Shown here in pieces: positions 1-14,758 of a stretch of DNA of 64,000 bases (position 1 is its first letter; each line of letters opens with the position of its first letter). This DNA is from Ecdyonurus torrentis (lineage: Eukaryota; Arthropoda; Insecta; Ephemeroptera; Heptageniidae), in assembly GCA_949318235.1 (NCBI GenBank), contig OX439127.1, positions 39,385,787-39,449,786 on the forward strand. Reading direction: 5' to 3'. Below the pieces are notes generated by a model that was not told the DNA's origin, searched no databases, and saw only the letters and a list, made by a program, of their open reading frames with translations. A program made the translations under genes and the position numbers.

Positions 1-684
1 CACAAGCGCACTATGTTCTATAATATACTTACCAGCGTATTCAAGCATTTTTTGAAATTATATAATATAATAACTTTTGATAAGTTTGTTTTTCTCCATT
101 GACGGGACGCAGAAACGGCTTACAACAGGCTTCAATTCGTGGGAAAAATCTTTGATAACACAAATTAGTCTTTCACGAAATACATATAATATATATATAT
201 TTTAATTTTGATGTATTAATAAAGATAAAATATAACAACAATGAACTGCTATTTATTAAATTTAAAAATTGATTTCCTCAATACTTGTATTACACACGAG
301 GATATATATGTTATGTCTTATGTAATTGATAATGTAATGTATAACTAGTTATGCATATTATGCAACTTTGTGGCTCCGATGGGCGCGATGGAGGAGAAGG
401 ATGTGGGGTAGGGGCAAACTGTACGAATAAATTGCGGGTAATAAGGGGATGGCCTTTAGCCACCGAGATTGCACGAACGCAAGCTGCAGTATGGCGATAC
501 CAATTTTAATTTTCTTCATGATAACAATTTCAACAATAAATTTAATTTATAAGTTGCTCAAATGATATACCAAATTTAATTCACTAGTATATACTAGTAT
601 AATATAAATATATTATATATATACATATGTATAAAATATATACTAGTATATATTTTAATATTTATACGTTATAGGATTTATAGG
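1..684. other. AT-rich DNA without a recognised gene
   Basis: I see no supported exon here. A GC-richer island at about 366-500 stands out against the AT-rich background. It stays open for about 45 codons on the - strand but resembles nothing I recognise, so I do not call it a gene. Confidence 0.5.
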
Positions 685-750
685 CCAGGTTTTCTTAACC
701 GCGGTGCACTGGTGCTCCGCGAGAGGTTTTCAGGGGTGCTTCACAGTGTA
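685..750. mobile_element. fragment resembling a hAT terminal region
   Basis: A GC-rich patch beginning CCAGGTTTTCTTAACC continues with GGTGC- and CGCGAG-type motifs and then AGGGGTGC. This resembles the ends of hAT elements (CAGGGTTTCT..AACC class). No partner inverted repeat or target duplication is visible, so it would be a solo or decayed end. The resemblance is from memory of the family and is weak. Confidence 0.25.
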
Positions 751-945
751 AAGAAAAAAGTTGGATTAAAAAGAGTAAGGAAGAACAAATAAAAAATTAG
801 AAAAAAAAATTTAGATTAAAAAAATATATACATAATCATAATATAATATAATATATTAGGAACATATATATGTTCCTAATTTTTAAACAATACAGAAAAG
901 TCACAACTTTCATAATTAATATTGTAAAACTGAATATATAATATA

Positions 946-946
<1 letters not shown>

Positions 947-1005
<59 letters not shown>
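947..1005. repeat. (TA)n microsatellite
   Basis: An uninterrupted TA dinucleotide run that continues into a short imperfect TATAT palindrome. Confidence 0.95.
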
Positions 1006-3623
<2,618 letters not shown>

Positions 3624-3667
<44 letters not shown>

Positions 3668-3690
3668 CCTCCCTCCCTCCCTCCCTCCCT
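3624..3690. repeat. (CT)n followed by (CCCT)n
   Basis: A dinucleotide CT run passes directly into a CCCT/CCTC tetranucleotide run, a compound microsatellite on one polypyrimidine strand. Confidence 0.95.
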
Positions 3691-4353
3691 CTCCACGATT
3701 ATGTGTTATATAAAGAAAAAAAATACATTTTATGTTCTACTTTATAATAACGAAGAACATGAAATGTATATATTTTTGCATAAACCTAAACTATACTGTA
3801 ATCCTCTGATAAACTACTTTGACTTTGAGGTATAGTGTATCAGTAATTTGAATTGAATTATTTATGTTTAAAATATTTATTGTTTTATGTATAGGTAATG
3901 AAATCAAGCTGGATATAATCCCACATCACTGCGAGCTAATATATAGAGTCTAAAGAAAGTCTGAGTGAGCTGCATATAAAAAATGGGTAAATATAACATT
4001 TTTACATTTTTTTTTTTTATTAAAAATTTAAATATCGCGAGTATATTTTTTAAATACCTGAGAATTTTTAATATGATATATCTGAGAGAGAGAGAGTATA
4101 AGAAATTAAAGTACAATTAAATTAAAAATTATTGTTCCTCTCCACATATTATACTGTATGATCCTTAAATGTTAATTTGTATAATTGGTCAAATTCTATA
4201 TATATAATACATAAAATAAAAAAAGCCCCAAGTCAATTTTTTTTCTCCGGTTGATAATTATATAAAAATAAAATCATTAGCTTTAGATATACTATACTAT
4301 AATGTATAAATTATAATAATAGTAATAATCATAGACATATATGTCTATCACAG

Positions 4354-5851
4354 ATAAAATCTGTGGGTAAAAGTACCTCCCTAAGGGAAGTTTAAAAAAC
4401 GTCCCACGATTTGCGAAGTTTTTTAACCTCCCTCCGATGAAGTTAATTTACGTCCTTTGTGAAGGTAGTTTAGCTAGCGCAGCGCTAGTAGAAAAACTTC
4501 GCTGAGGGAGGTACCTTTACCACCTTCGCCAAGGCAGTTTAGCGTGCGCAGCGCTGCTAGCGAAACCTCGCTGAGGGAGGTTTTTTTCCTTCACTCATAT
4601 AGGCTTATTTACTTTCTCTTTCTAGGTTCTATTACTTGCTCATCAGCTGTATTTTTATTTGACTTATCTATATTCTGAATTAATATAGTGTTTATACTAT
4701 CTTCTATCACCTCCAACATTTTCTATATAAGTACAAACTTTTTACTGAAGTAAAAATAAAATTAAATAAAGGTAACTAATATACTCTAATATTTAAAAAA
4801 AAATACCAATAATAAATAAATAAAATTTTATATAGTTATATAAAGGGAGAGGTTGCAGTTGTTAATATAAAATTAAAATATAATTTTTTTTTTAAAGTTT
4901 TTAATTTTTTTATTTAATATTATCACTTACAATTTAATCATTAATAATAAAGAAGCAAAATCATATTGAATATTACTTATTAATTGTACGATACCGAATA
5001 AAAAAATCTTCATATAATTCTCTTGATGTTCATCTTGGTGCGTGGCTATGTGGTATGGTGGGTCTTCTCGCGGGCCGTGGTGGTGGTGATGGTGAAGTAT
5101 GCACTCAGCCGCCACGACAACAGTAGACAAAAATTTAGGGACTGTCGAAAAAGCAATAAAGTTAACATTTTATTAAACTATATTTTCGCATAGATTTATA
5201 TTTAATTCAAAGATTATATTATTATTGCATTTATAAAAATAAAGTCTAAAAAAAAAAAGTTTCTCTATATACACGGCAGAATTTTCGTTATGTGAATTTA
5301 TGCAGCAGCCATTACATGAGGCTCAGAAAAACACACAAAAAAATTACAAAAAGATGCATTAAGTTTTTACCATTATTAGCTGCCGATAACATAAAAATAA
5401 ATACATAAAAATGAAGTGCATAAATTAAAGATAAATTTGGTATATAGTGCTTACCTTAAGTACATTTAATAGAAGTAATTTGTTGATTATAATTCACATC
5501 ACTAACAACGCTTCACTCGATGTTTTCACTGTCCGCCCTGTTGATGACGTAGAACTTCGAAAGAGAAAGTAAAGCCTGGCAGAGGGTGGACAAAAAACCT
5601 CCCTCAGCGAGGTTTTGCTAGCATCGCTGCGCACGCTAAACTGCCTTTGCGAAGGTGGTAAAGGTACCTCCCTCACGCAAGTTTTGCTTGCAGTCTCTAG
5701 CGAGGGTTTTCTTACCTCCCTAACGCAAGTATGTGAGCGCGAGGGAGGTTAAATAACCACTCTTACGAAAGTAGCCTTAGTATACCTCCCTTAGAGTGGT
5801 AAATACAGCGCAAACCTCCTTGAGGGAGGCACTTTTACACACAGATTTTAT
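4354..5851. mobile_element. non-autonomous DNA transposon with subterminal repeats
   Basis: Opposed ends match over about 28 bp: the left end begins ATAAAATCTGTGGGTAAAAG and the right end read in reverse begins ATAAAATCTGTGTGTAAAAG, both followed by CCTCCC. Inside each end the same modules recur several times: ACCTCCCT, then GAAGTTTT or GCGAGGTTTT, then a GCGCAGCGCTGCTAGC-like palindrome. The ends therefore carry long, internally repetitive inverted regions (about 4370-4600 and 5590-5860). The middle is AT-rich and has no transposase frame. I could not see a clear target duplication, so the superfamily is undecided. Confidence 0.7.
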
Positions 5852-6030
5852 ATGGTAATAATAATAATTAAGGGCTTTTATTGGGTGAAATCAGGCATAC
5901 AACCTCTCAATTTAACCTAACTGTTTTACATCAGTACAGTCAGTTACAATAAATAGTTATAGAAATAATGTTAAACATGTAATGCTAAATCATTTAAAAA
6001 AATTATATTAGTAATAATTTTAATTATGAT

Positions 6031-6162
<132 letters not shown>

Positions 6163-6240
6163 AAATTTTCATTCCACTGCTTAATGATCTTACAATGCAT
6201 TTATGTTGTTGTATAGACTTTTATTAATATTGTGCTCCAT

Positions 6241-6339
6241 CCGATAATAATGTACAGATACTGTCACATGAAATTGTATTTTTATTGCCTGAAGAAAATA
6301 CAATTTCATGTGACAGTATCAGCTGTACATTATTATCGG
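6241..6339. repeat. near-perfect 99-bp hairpin
   Basis: The left arm (6241-6282) and right arm (6295-6339) are reverse complements over 42 bp, with a single 3-nt insertion in the right arm and a 12-nt loop between them. The arm tips read CCGATAATAATG and CATTATTATCGG. It could be a very small foldback element, or a transcribed hairpin of the size of a small-RNA precursor. The sequence shows only the fold, not expression. Confidence 0.85.
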
Positions 6340-6923
6340 CAATTCTGACGTTATATTTACGCATTATATGCAGGGGCGAAGTTTTCAGTTAGGAGCAACT
6401 GGAACCTTACTGTAGATACTCAGAGCTTAAAAAGACCTCGCACCTGTTAGGAGAGAGGAATTCAAACTATTTAATTCATGTTTTTCTTTGTAAAATATTT
6501 TAATTATTTTTTTTATTTTCCATTATCTCAAATGAGCTTGATGAAACATAATGATTCCTGATTGCGGGATACATGCAGCATGCAGTATTATTATTTATAT
6601 AAAAATAACTTTATTATAGCTTTTTGTTATGTATAAAACAAGGAATAATTAATTTTTTTAGGATCTTTCGGCAAGATAACAGTCTTAAAATTGAAATTTA
6701 AAAAAAAAAATGTAAGCAGAACTTTTATAGTAGTTTTAAAGTGGGTAACACATTTTCACATTGTCTCAGTCTGATTGTATCTATCAACAAATAACAAATT
6801 TTATTAAATTTAAGACATTTTTAAGAACAAATATTTATATTATATTTATAGTTAATATAGTATATTATTATTCTAAAAATGTGTTATTTGATGATTGCTA
6901 TATATTTTCATATTTTTAATAAC

Positions 6924-7085
<162 letters not shown>

Positions 7086-7492
7086 GCAAACCTTTCATCT
7101 TGCACCAGGCCCGGCAGATCCTAAATCCAGCTCTATTCGTGATATTATGAATAAAGTAAACGTCTAATTTCTTATATGTGGTCTAACTAATCTTATATTA
7201 TAAAGTTAAGGAAATGTGTTGCACATAGGTTGCTCTGATACAGTTAGGTATGCAAAATTATCTTTAATTGGCATGTCTCTGTGTACTCTGTGTCTCTGTG
7301 ACTGACTTACTAAACGTTGTATATATACTTTTATTGATTTATTCATTTTATTTGTTTCCACCATATATTACAGATTACAGACGTAAATAATAACAACAAA
7401 ATAATAAGAAAAAAATACATGTTACATATAAAAAAAATAGTTACATTATGTATGAAAAATATTAATAATTATTAATTATATATATATATATA

Positions 7493-7559
7493 ACGTGGTT
7501 TTGAAAAATTCGCAATAACTTGGTTATCTTTTCACACTCGTCACACTCCTCCCCCGCCC

Positions 7560-7628
<69 letters not shown>
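7493..7628 (+). repeat. duplicated leader joined to (AT)n, copy 2
   Basis: Second copy of the leader seen at 6924, with a small insertion in the C-rich part (TCACACTCGTCACACTCC), again ending in CCCCCGCCCCAACAT and then (AT)n. Confidence 0.75.
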
Positions 7629-7633
<5 letters not shown>

Positions 7634-7765
7634 ATATTATATTATATTATATTATATTATATTATATTATATTATATTATATTATATTATATTATATTAT
7701 ATTATATTATATTATATTATATTATATTATATTATATTATATTATATTATATTATATTATATTTT
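7629..7765. repeat. (ATATT)n pentanucleotide array
   Basis: About 27 near-perfect ATATT units directly continue the (AT)n tract. The array ends about 35 bp before a splice acceptor. Confidence 0.95.
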
Positions 7766-7798
7766 ATTATAATTTTAACGTATTTTTCCTTACTTTAG

Positions 7799-7897
7799 GG
7801 AATATTTTAAAATGTGTAAGCACATGTCAAGAAGATTCTGATGATGAACAATTTCAACAAATCATGACTGTGTCACCCTTCCGCGTTGATGGAAACT
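7799..7897 (+). CDS. internal exon of the ankyrin-repeat/SOCS-box gene
   Basis: The acceptor TACTTTAG precedes 7799 and a strong donor GTAAGT follows 7897. Between them the frame is open for 32 codons (NILKCVSTCQEDSDDE..., ending SPFRVDGN) with phase 1 on both sides. Its final T joins the GC that opens the next exon to make a Cys codon, so the two exons splice in frame into ...VDGNCIIETPDEE. The acidic, low-complexity character suggests a linker before the ankyrin region. Upstream exons are not identified; the (AT)n/(ATATT)n tract lies immediately before the acceptor. Confidence 0.75.
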
Positions 7898-8029
7898 GTA
7901 AGTATATAGACGTAGTATATATGGCAAATTGCGATTGTAAAAATTTCCCCCTGTGAACAAACCATTATGGTGCAATATTCAATACAATCATCATTTAAAA
8001 CTTTTTTTCTGTTCGTTTCTTTATGCATA

Positions 8030-8338
8030 GAGTGGTTACATTCATGCTAAAGTCGACCCATTAGTATGCGAGCGCTAAATAACATGGGTCAGTATGGAAA
8101 ATGACTCATTTTGCCAGTTAAAAAATACTTCGCAATATTTTTGAGAGTATTGATGATGTTAACAGGTTGAATTAGTTTTTCAAGTATGCAAGAAAAATAA
8201 TATAATAACCAAAAAATTGCTAATTCTCCAAAAAGAAAATAGCCAAAAACTACGTTTGTCCTATGCTGAACAATGTTATTCAAGGCTTAAGAAGAACACC
8301 GAAAAGCATTCAGAATGATGTCATGCTTACCCACCCTA
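8030..8338 (+). mobile_element. MITE family A, copy 1
   Basis: Sits in the intron between the two ankyrin-gene exons. It shares with the copies at 11.8, 20.6 and 22.2 kb the landmarks ATTCATG...AAAGTCG, CTCATTTTGCCA, TTTTTGAGAG.ATTGATG, GTTTGTCCTATGCTGA and GCAATGTTATT, ending GATGTCATGC...ACCC. The ends are imperfect inverted repeats (GGGTNNATGCATTCATG type). No coding capacity. Confidence 0.8.
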
Positions 8339-8612
8339 TTTAATTTAAATATATTTTTATATTAAATTCTTATTTTCATGTATTTTTTTTAATGTTTGAA
8401 AATCCTTGTACGGTACAGATTATATCATTAAATTAATTATAAAAATAATATTATGTATAATAATAATAAAATATATATTAATAAAACTCCTATAGCTTGT
8501 TGAATATTTGCTTATTATATGACTGCATTTTCATAATTATAATGCTAATTAAAAGTCATATTAATTTTTAGAGACTCTGCAATTAAATTAAATATATATA
8601 TATATTTTTAAG

Positions 8613-9742
8613 GCATAATCGAGACTCCTGATGAGGAACCTCTGCATTCTGTATCGTGCTGTGAAACATACAGGGATTTAGCAGTGATGGTACGCAAAAT
8701 AAATAACGACCCAACGGTTTTGCATCGTCCTCAAAAGAATTCACTTGTTGATCTACAAGTATCAACCACTGCAGCTGACCAACAGCATGGAGCAAATACA
8801 GATACACAGTTACACCCGTTACATGACTGTGTATTGAGAGGCCATGTCGTATGTGCGCAATACCTTATACAAGGTGGTGCGTCAGTCAATTTGACGAGTC
8901 CAACATATGAACATGGGGAAACTCCACTTGATCTAGCTTTAAATTGCTTTGAAGCCGACGAAGAAACTTATCTGGAAATAATGAAATTACTTTTAGAGTT
9001 AGGTGCCAATCCCAATAAAATGATTAATGGTGTATTTGTGCCAAGCAGTGTGGTGACAGCAGTGTACCTAAAATCCAATTATGGTATAACAGCATTGCAG
9101 ACACTGCTACAGAATGGTGCTGTAGCTGATGCACAGCAATATACTAATGATGGTCTGCTTACAGCAGCACCAGAAAATTATCTACATGATAGTGCCATTA
9201 CACCTCTCATGATTACTATTTTGTATAGGAGGCATGTAGCGATGAAAGAGCTGCTCTTTTATGGAGCTATCAACGCTATATATATAACAAGCACAGTTAA
9301 TGACAACAATCTATCGTGCCCTCCTCTCAGCATCTTCATAATAGCAAGTCATTTAATAGAAGATGAAGATCTTGATGACTCGGAAGTCTTGTCACCTCAA
9401 GATAATGCATTCTGTGCTTTGAATGCTATTAAAATACATCACCAATTTGGTGGTAATCTCTGGGAAACGGAACAGTTTCCCGAAGGCACTGATCAAATTC
9501 CAGAGCGAGATTTCCTACCTGGCAATGTACTGGAAACTTTACGCAGTTCCCCTCGATTTATGGAAATGTTGCCAGGATTAGATACTGACTTGATAAATAT
9601 TATGTCTACTCCCAGGTCATTAAAGGAAATCTCCAGATTAAAATTAATGTTTATCATGGGCAAAAAATATAGTATTAATATTGATAGATTAGATATTCCT
9701 ATTACTTTACGTGATTTTCTCAAATTTCACGATCTTGTATAA
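8613..9742 (+). CDS. terminal exon, ankyrin-repeat protein with C-terminal SOCS box
   Basis: The acceptor TTTTTAAG precedes 8613, and the frame is open for 375 codons to TAA at 9740. With the upstream exon 408 residues are visible. Ankyrin repeats are recognisable: HPLHDCVLRGHVVCAQYLIQ followed by GGASVN, then GETPLDLAL...IMKLLLELGANPN, and later ITPLMITILYRRHVAMKELL. The last 50 residues match a SOCS box: a BC-box PRSLKEISRLKLMFIMG, expected to bind elongin B/C, then a Cul-box-like LDIPITLRDFLKF. This is the architecture of ASB-type substrate receptors of cullin-5 ubiquitin ligases; which ASB member is unclear. The usual LPLP of the Cul box is degenerate (DIPI), so the cullin choice is uncertain. 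Reading should not start at the GTG at 8684: the frame continues upstream through the splice. Confidence 0.85.
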
Positions 9743-9800
9743 CAAAATATTTTACAAATATATGTGAACTTACTTTATTGTTAATTTTTAAAGCATGATG

Positions 9801-9832
<32 letters not shown>

Positions 9833-11430
9833 GCATGTATAATATTTTACAATATTTACAGTTAATATGGCCATTTATTTTATTTATTTATTTATTTTTA
9901 TATATTTTTTATTTATTTAGTTTTAATATGTGCATTTGAATGCTTCTTGCAGAGAGCATAGTTCATTTGGAAGCGTAACGAAATTAATTACTATAAAAGA
10001 AAAAGAAGGATCAAGATTGTCTGTTTTGACAAACAATAAATAAAAAATAAAAAAATAAAAAATAATAATAATAAAAAATAAATAATGCATTAAATAAATC
10101 CCTCATTTTTCTTTTTGCACGTTAATAGAATATAATATTAGACAAGAATAAAACATTTATTATTCATTTTTTCTTTAAGGTTAGAAAACATGATATTATA
10201 CTCAACTTGCTTCTTGATTATCAAAAGTTTAAAAAAAAATACATATGCTAATTACTCGTTCGTTTTATCTGATTAGATATGATTAGGTGTGTTCCTTTGG
10301 TGATAAATATACTATAAGCCATCCTATGCATAAATTCTAAATTGGTTTCTTGGAATTCTATATGAATGTTCTTGGTTTGGCTTATATGTATGGATAAGAC
10401 ACCATTGTAATTCATTATTTTAATATTTAATTTCTTAACATTTATTTTCTTTGATTCTCATTATTTGTATTTTTTTCTAAAAGAAAAATTCAACATTCAA
10501 TTTTGAACCTTATTTTGCATTATTTTGTTTTATTATAACTCAATTTAGTAAGCATTTCCCAAAATTCCTAAATTATTTTTGAATAACAACCCAATTATTG
10601 TGCATCATATATATGGTATATTTAATTGATAACTTTCACAAATTATATTTTTATACTTTCATCTCACAGCATTTTTAAAATTATGCATACGCAATGTATA
10701 TGTGTATTATAATATTATATAAATATATGTTTATATAGGCCTATATATTAAAACTAATGAACTATGTATATAGTATACTGTATGCAGTATGCACTGATGT
10801 ATATTATACGAATAAAAAAAAAGCAAGTGAGCGCGTGTAATGCTGCCTGTGAGCTATCTTTCAACACACGATGTGATAAAAAAAAGTTCTTTAGTTTGTT
10901 ATACTTATAAATATGTCATTTTAAAGGAGTATGTAGTATGCATGATGATTCATTTATTAGTATATGCACTTAAAAAATATAAACTTTTTTTTTTGTTTTT
11001 TTTTCGTTATTTAACTTTATGTTTAATTATCAAAGTATATTATATCATGATAAAATATAACATGAAATATTTTTAAGGGTGTTTTTATAAATTAATTGCT
11101 AGACTTTTGATTAAAATGCACCTTATACTTACTTATATTATATTAATAGTGCGTGAACTGACATATGTGCGGGTGTGTGGTGTTGTGTGCATAAGTATTC
11201 GAGACTTTCAATATAAAAATAAATGTATTATAGTCTATTTAATTATTATATGAGCATTTTAATTTAATTCATTTCTCTAGATAATGTTGATGCATGTTAC
11301 GCACAATTTACTATATACAGTATAATAATCATCTCTTTTATAAATATACATAATAGAGAATTATTATATATTATTTTATGAAAATAAAACAAATATTCAC
11401 GCCACCTCAAAATTTTGATTTCATTAATAT
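9743..11430. other. intergenic, 3' region of the ankyrin/SOCS gene and AT-rich DNA
   Basis: Just after the stop codon come AT-rich sequence, a poly-T run (9800-9829) and several AATAAA-like hexamers, compatible with a 3' UTR. Nothing else recognisable follows up to the next microsatellite. Confidence 0.4.
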
Positions 11431-11564
<134 letters not shown>

Positions 11565-11769
11565 ATATAATTACACCCAATCCCCCATAACACGCAATGC
11601 GATAACGACATAGAGCTTCGTTTATAAATCTTTTAACAATAGCTCTTAGGCGTTCAAAATGTTTTCTGATCTTTTCATCTATCACTCTTTTGGACTTACT
11701 TAGAAAGATGCAAGACCTAGTATTGAAAATTGGGATAGCAACAACAATCGTTAGTGGTAGCAGACTATA

Positions 11770-12091
11770 GAGTCTATACATTCATGTTAAAGTCGGCGCC
11801 ATGTTGGAGTACTCAATACATTGGCCGGTACAAGGAAATGACTCATTTTGCCAATTTAAAAATACTTAGAACATAATATGTTTTAGAGCATTGATGCTGT
11901 TGATATAGGTTGAATTAGTATCTCAAGTATGTGAGGAAAATAATGATAACATGATAACAAAAAAATTGACCAATTTCCAGCCAAAAATAATAGCCAAAAA
12001 CGAAGTTTGTCCTATATGCTGAGCAATGTTATTCATCGCTCCAGTATGGCGTCAAAGCGCATCAAATATGATGTCATGCGGATACACCCTA
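11770..12091 (+). mobile_element. MITE family A, copy 2
   Basis: Begins GAGTCTATACATTCATGTTA and ends GATGTCATGCGGATACACCC, with the family landmarks GACTCATTTTGCCA, GAGCATTGATGCTG, GTTTGTCCTATATGCTGA and GCAATGTTATT in order. This is one of the best-preserved copies. Confidence 0.85.
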
Positions 12092-12199
12092 TATGTATAT
12101 CTTGGGCAGCAGTAGCGAACGCAAGACGCAACTGTGCGCGCAGTGGTGCGCGCAGTAAAAGTCACGAGACCACGAGACTACGGGAAGGGAAGAGGAGAC

Positions 12200-12299
12200 A
12201 TGTTTTGGTGCTTCAACCCGCTTCAACCCTTTCGCCAACCTGTTAATCTCGGACAAGAGTATAGTATAGAACATCGTGTGTGCACCGCAGACCTATGGG
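12200..12299 (+). CDS. candidate first coding exon, unidentified gene
   Basis: Lies in a GC-rich island (12.1-12.3 kb) directly after MITE copy 2. ATG at 12200 opens MFWCFNPLQPFRQPV... for 33 codons, ending in phase 1 at a good donor GGG|GTATGT. Joined to the exon at 13848 it stays in frame (...CTADLW-E-AIPYFYNP...). The island upstream contains repeated TGCGCGCAG, compatible with a promoter. I do not recognise the product. The phase match and base composition are the main support. Confidence 0.4.
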
Positions 12300-12378
12300 G
12301 TATGTTGGGTAAACGCATACGAGAAAACATTTCATTTTGTTTCACACTTTTATTTTTCATTCAATTATGTTTTATTAA

Positions 12379-12380
<2 letters not shown>

Positions 12381-12427
<47 letters not shown>

Positions 12428-12437
12428 CTCCCTCTCT
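12381..12437. repeat. (CT)n microsatellite
   Basis: A CT run with a few substitutions near its right end. Confidence 0.95.
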
Positions 12438-12616
12438 CATCTCCACTGTTTTTATTTTATTAAAAATCAAAACTTTTTGTAAAAACTGCATATAATATGC
12501 CTCCTAATTTTTCCCCTCTGAAATATATGTATAGCGATCAAGGCATATAATTGTGTGTTACAGAAATATCTCTCCTCGCACGATGGCTCTAACATGATCT
12601 TTTGCTCTATTTTCAG

Positions 12617-12751
12617 CACTATGTGGACAGTACTTTAATTAACTGGACTCGAGCTCAGTTAAGTAACAACCATGCTCGGATAATTGCCAAACGAGAAGTG
12701 CACAACAGTCCAGTGAAAAATAAATACTGGCAGTTGGCACTGCCCCAATAA
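12617..12751 (+). CDS. terminal-looking exon, unidentified protein
   Basis: A textbook acceptor with a pyrimidine tract (CTCTATTTTCAG) precedes a frame open for 44 codons, HYVDSTLINWTRAQLSNNHA... to ...YWQLALPQ, ending at TAA. The composition is GC-richer than the surroundings and protein-like (basic stretch IIAKREVHNSP). An AATAAA overlaps the stop codon (12747-12752). It needs a phase-0 donor, which the exon at 12200 does not supply, so it may belong to another transcript or be a retained gene fragment. I do not recognise the family. Confidence 0.5.
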   Translation, partial: HYVDSTLINWTRAQLSNNHARIIAKREVHNSPVKNKYWQLALPQ

Positions 12752-12969
12752 ATGCACGTGTACAACGACTATGAGGCTGCGTTATGCTTCGTTGCAGTTA
12801 AGATTTATGACTTGACTTATTTATGTTTCATTTTATGAAATATAAATATATACGTTTCGTTATTGTAGCACAGTACATACACGTTTTGTAATGCACTGCA
12901 GTTTTTTATTTTAAAAAGTTAAAAGCTATTTTTAAAGATCAAAATCGTCGGCTTAGAGTGTAAGTGTCG

Positions 12970-13120
<151 letters not shown>

Positions 13121-13578
13121 CCAAAAATGTTTGATGCAATTTTGAGTTTTATTAAAAGAGGAAATAAGGGTCAAAATCCTATCAAAACTTTTCAGCTCTA
13201 CGAGACTTGCACTTTAAGCCGACAAAATGTTAAAATAAAATAATTATATAATAATAAAGAAAAGAGAGAGAGAGAGAAAAAAAAAAAAAAAAAAAAAAAA
13301 AAGCAATTTTTATCTTCAAACGATGAAACAAGAAAACAAATGTGTATCCAATATAAATAATTTGGATTCAATTGAATTATATTATTAAAATGTACATATA
13401 TACTTCAATACAACTAATATACAATGTTAGTTACTTGGGGGTGTACAGCGCAGCAATGCAGGGCGCAGACGGCGTGGAAAAAGGCGCACACTCATTAATT
13501 TCCTATCCCTTTTGGCATTGCTGATTGCTGAACCATTTGTTTGGTGATTTCTGAAAAACTTAATGCACTGAGACTTAA

Positions 13579-13582
<4 letters not shown>

Positions 13583-13631
<49 letters not shown>

Positions 13632-13654
13632 CATACACACACACACACACACAC
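13583..13654. repeat. palindromic compound microsatellite (GT)n(AT)n(AC)n
   Basis: The GT run, AT run and AC run are arranged symmetrically, so the tract as a whole is a long perfect-type palindrome that can fold into a cruciform. Confidence 0.95.
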
Positions 13655-13847
13655 AAAATACTCGTCCATATAAATTGAATTAAGTAATCATCGTCTTAAA
13701 TATATTTCTAAAATCTAAATAATATATTCATATACTATAATGCATTTTAGTCTCAGTAACGTCTCGGAGTTTACTATTTTTCCAAATCATATTATGTTTG
13801 CATAATGTTCTTGAGTTCTAACAATTTATGTATTTCTGATTTTTCAG

Positions 13848-13904
13848 AGGCGATACCATATTTCTACAATCCCAAACGCTGTGTTGAACTTTGTCTAGGA
13901 GATG
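13848..13904 (+). CDS. candidate internal exon, unidentified gene
   Basis: The acceptor GATTTTTCAG precedes AG GCG ATA CCA..., open for 18 codons (AIPYFYNPKRCVELCLGD), and the donor ATG|GTACTA follows. Both borders are phase 1, matching the candidate exon at 12200 upstream. Downstream it can join 14358 (G+AT) or the alternative acceptor at 16522 (G+AG). The peptide looks protein-like (PKRCVELCLGD), but the donor is only fair. Confidence 0.4.
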
Positions 13905-14357
13905 GTACTATATTATATAGGATATAACTTTTAGGAGACTACGACTTTCACTGTGCATTATATCAGGTATAGGTATATTACATTTTATATATTCTATATA
14001 TATTTTATATTTTATATATATTACAGAGGGTTAATATATATATATTTCCATTTATTTTAGTATTTTATAGTATACATTTTATATTTGTAATGCATCTTTT
14101 AATTAAAAAAAAATTAATTTTTACATTTAATATTGAGAAAATAAAAAATAATTCTATGCTTTTGTCTTATGATATAGTGATAATATATAGATATATAATG
14201 TATTAAATTAATATATATTTATAAAAGATTTTATTCTATATAGCATTATAGTTTTAATTTGGTGTCTTCAATATTGTGCACATGCATATCAAATCTAAAA
14301 TATTTTTTAACAGTAAAATTCAATTTAATAATTATTATATTTTAATTAGATCCCGAG

Positions 14358-14519
14358 ATATGCATTTGCTGGCTTGTAATATCTGTACGTATACCGTGAA
14401 CCTGTCTACTAATGTTCTGCGACTCCATTCAATCGATACGATCCAGGATCTTCATGTGATTCACCTGTCTTTTGCTGGAAATGATGATCTTGGAAAAGAC
14501 TTCATGGCTAATGACCAGG
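14358..14519 (+). CDS. candidate internal exon with a GC donor
   Basis: The frame DMHLLACNICTYTVNLST... to ...DDLGKDFMANDQ is open across 54 codons of GC-richer sequence. The left border is either after ATTAG (14350) or after CCCGAG (14358); only the second is in phase with the exon at 13848. The right border is CAG|GCAAGT, a classic GC-AG intron donor. It exits in phase 0, compatible with the exon at 16524. The leucine spacing (VLRLHSID..LHVIHLSFAGN) is vaguely leucine-rich-repeat-like, but I would not assign a family on that. Confidence 0.5.
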
Positions 14520-14758
14520 CAAGTAATTGCTAATCATCACAGGAGCTCTCTCCATTTAAATGTGTGTGCAATTTATTCAACTTGATTTACTTTTATAGAA
14601 CATTATAATTGCATTTTCATGTAATTTTATTTATAAATTAGGAAAAAAACATTGCGGATGTTGTATAATTTGCAAAACAAAAATAATAATAAACTTCACA
14701 ATGCAGATTATTTTTAAAATGCATGGATAAAAAGATGATACTTTTAAACATTATCAAC

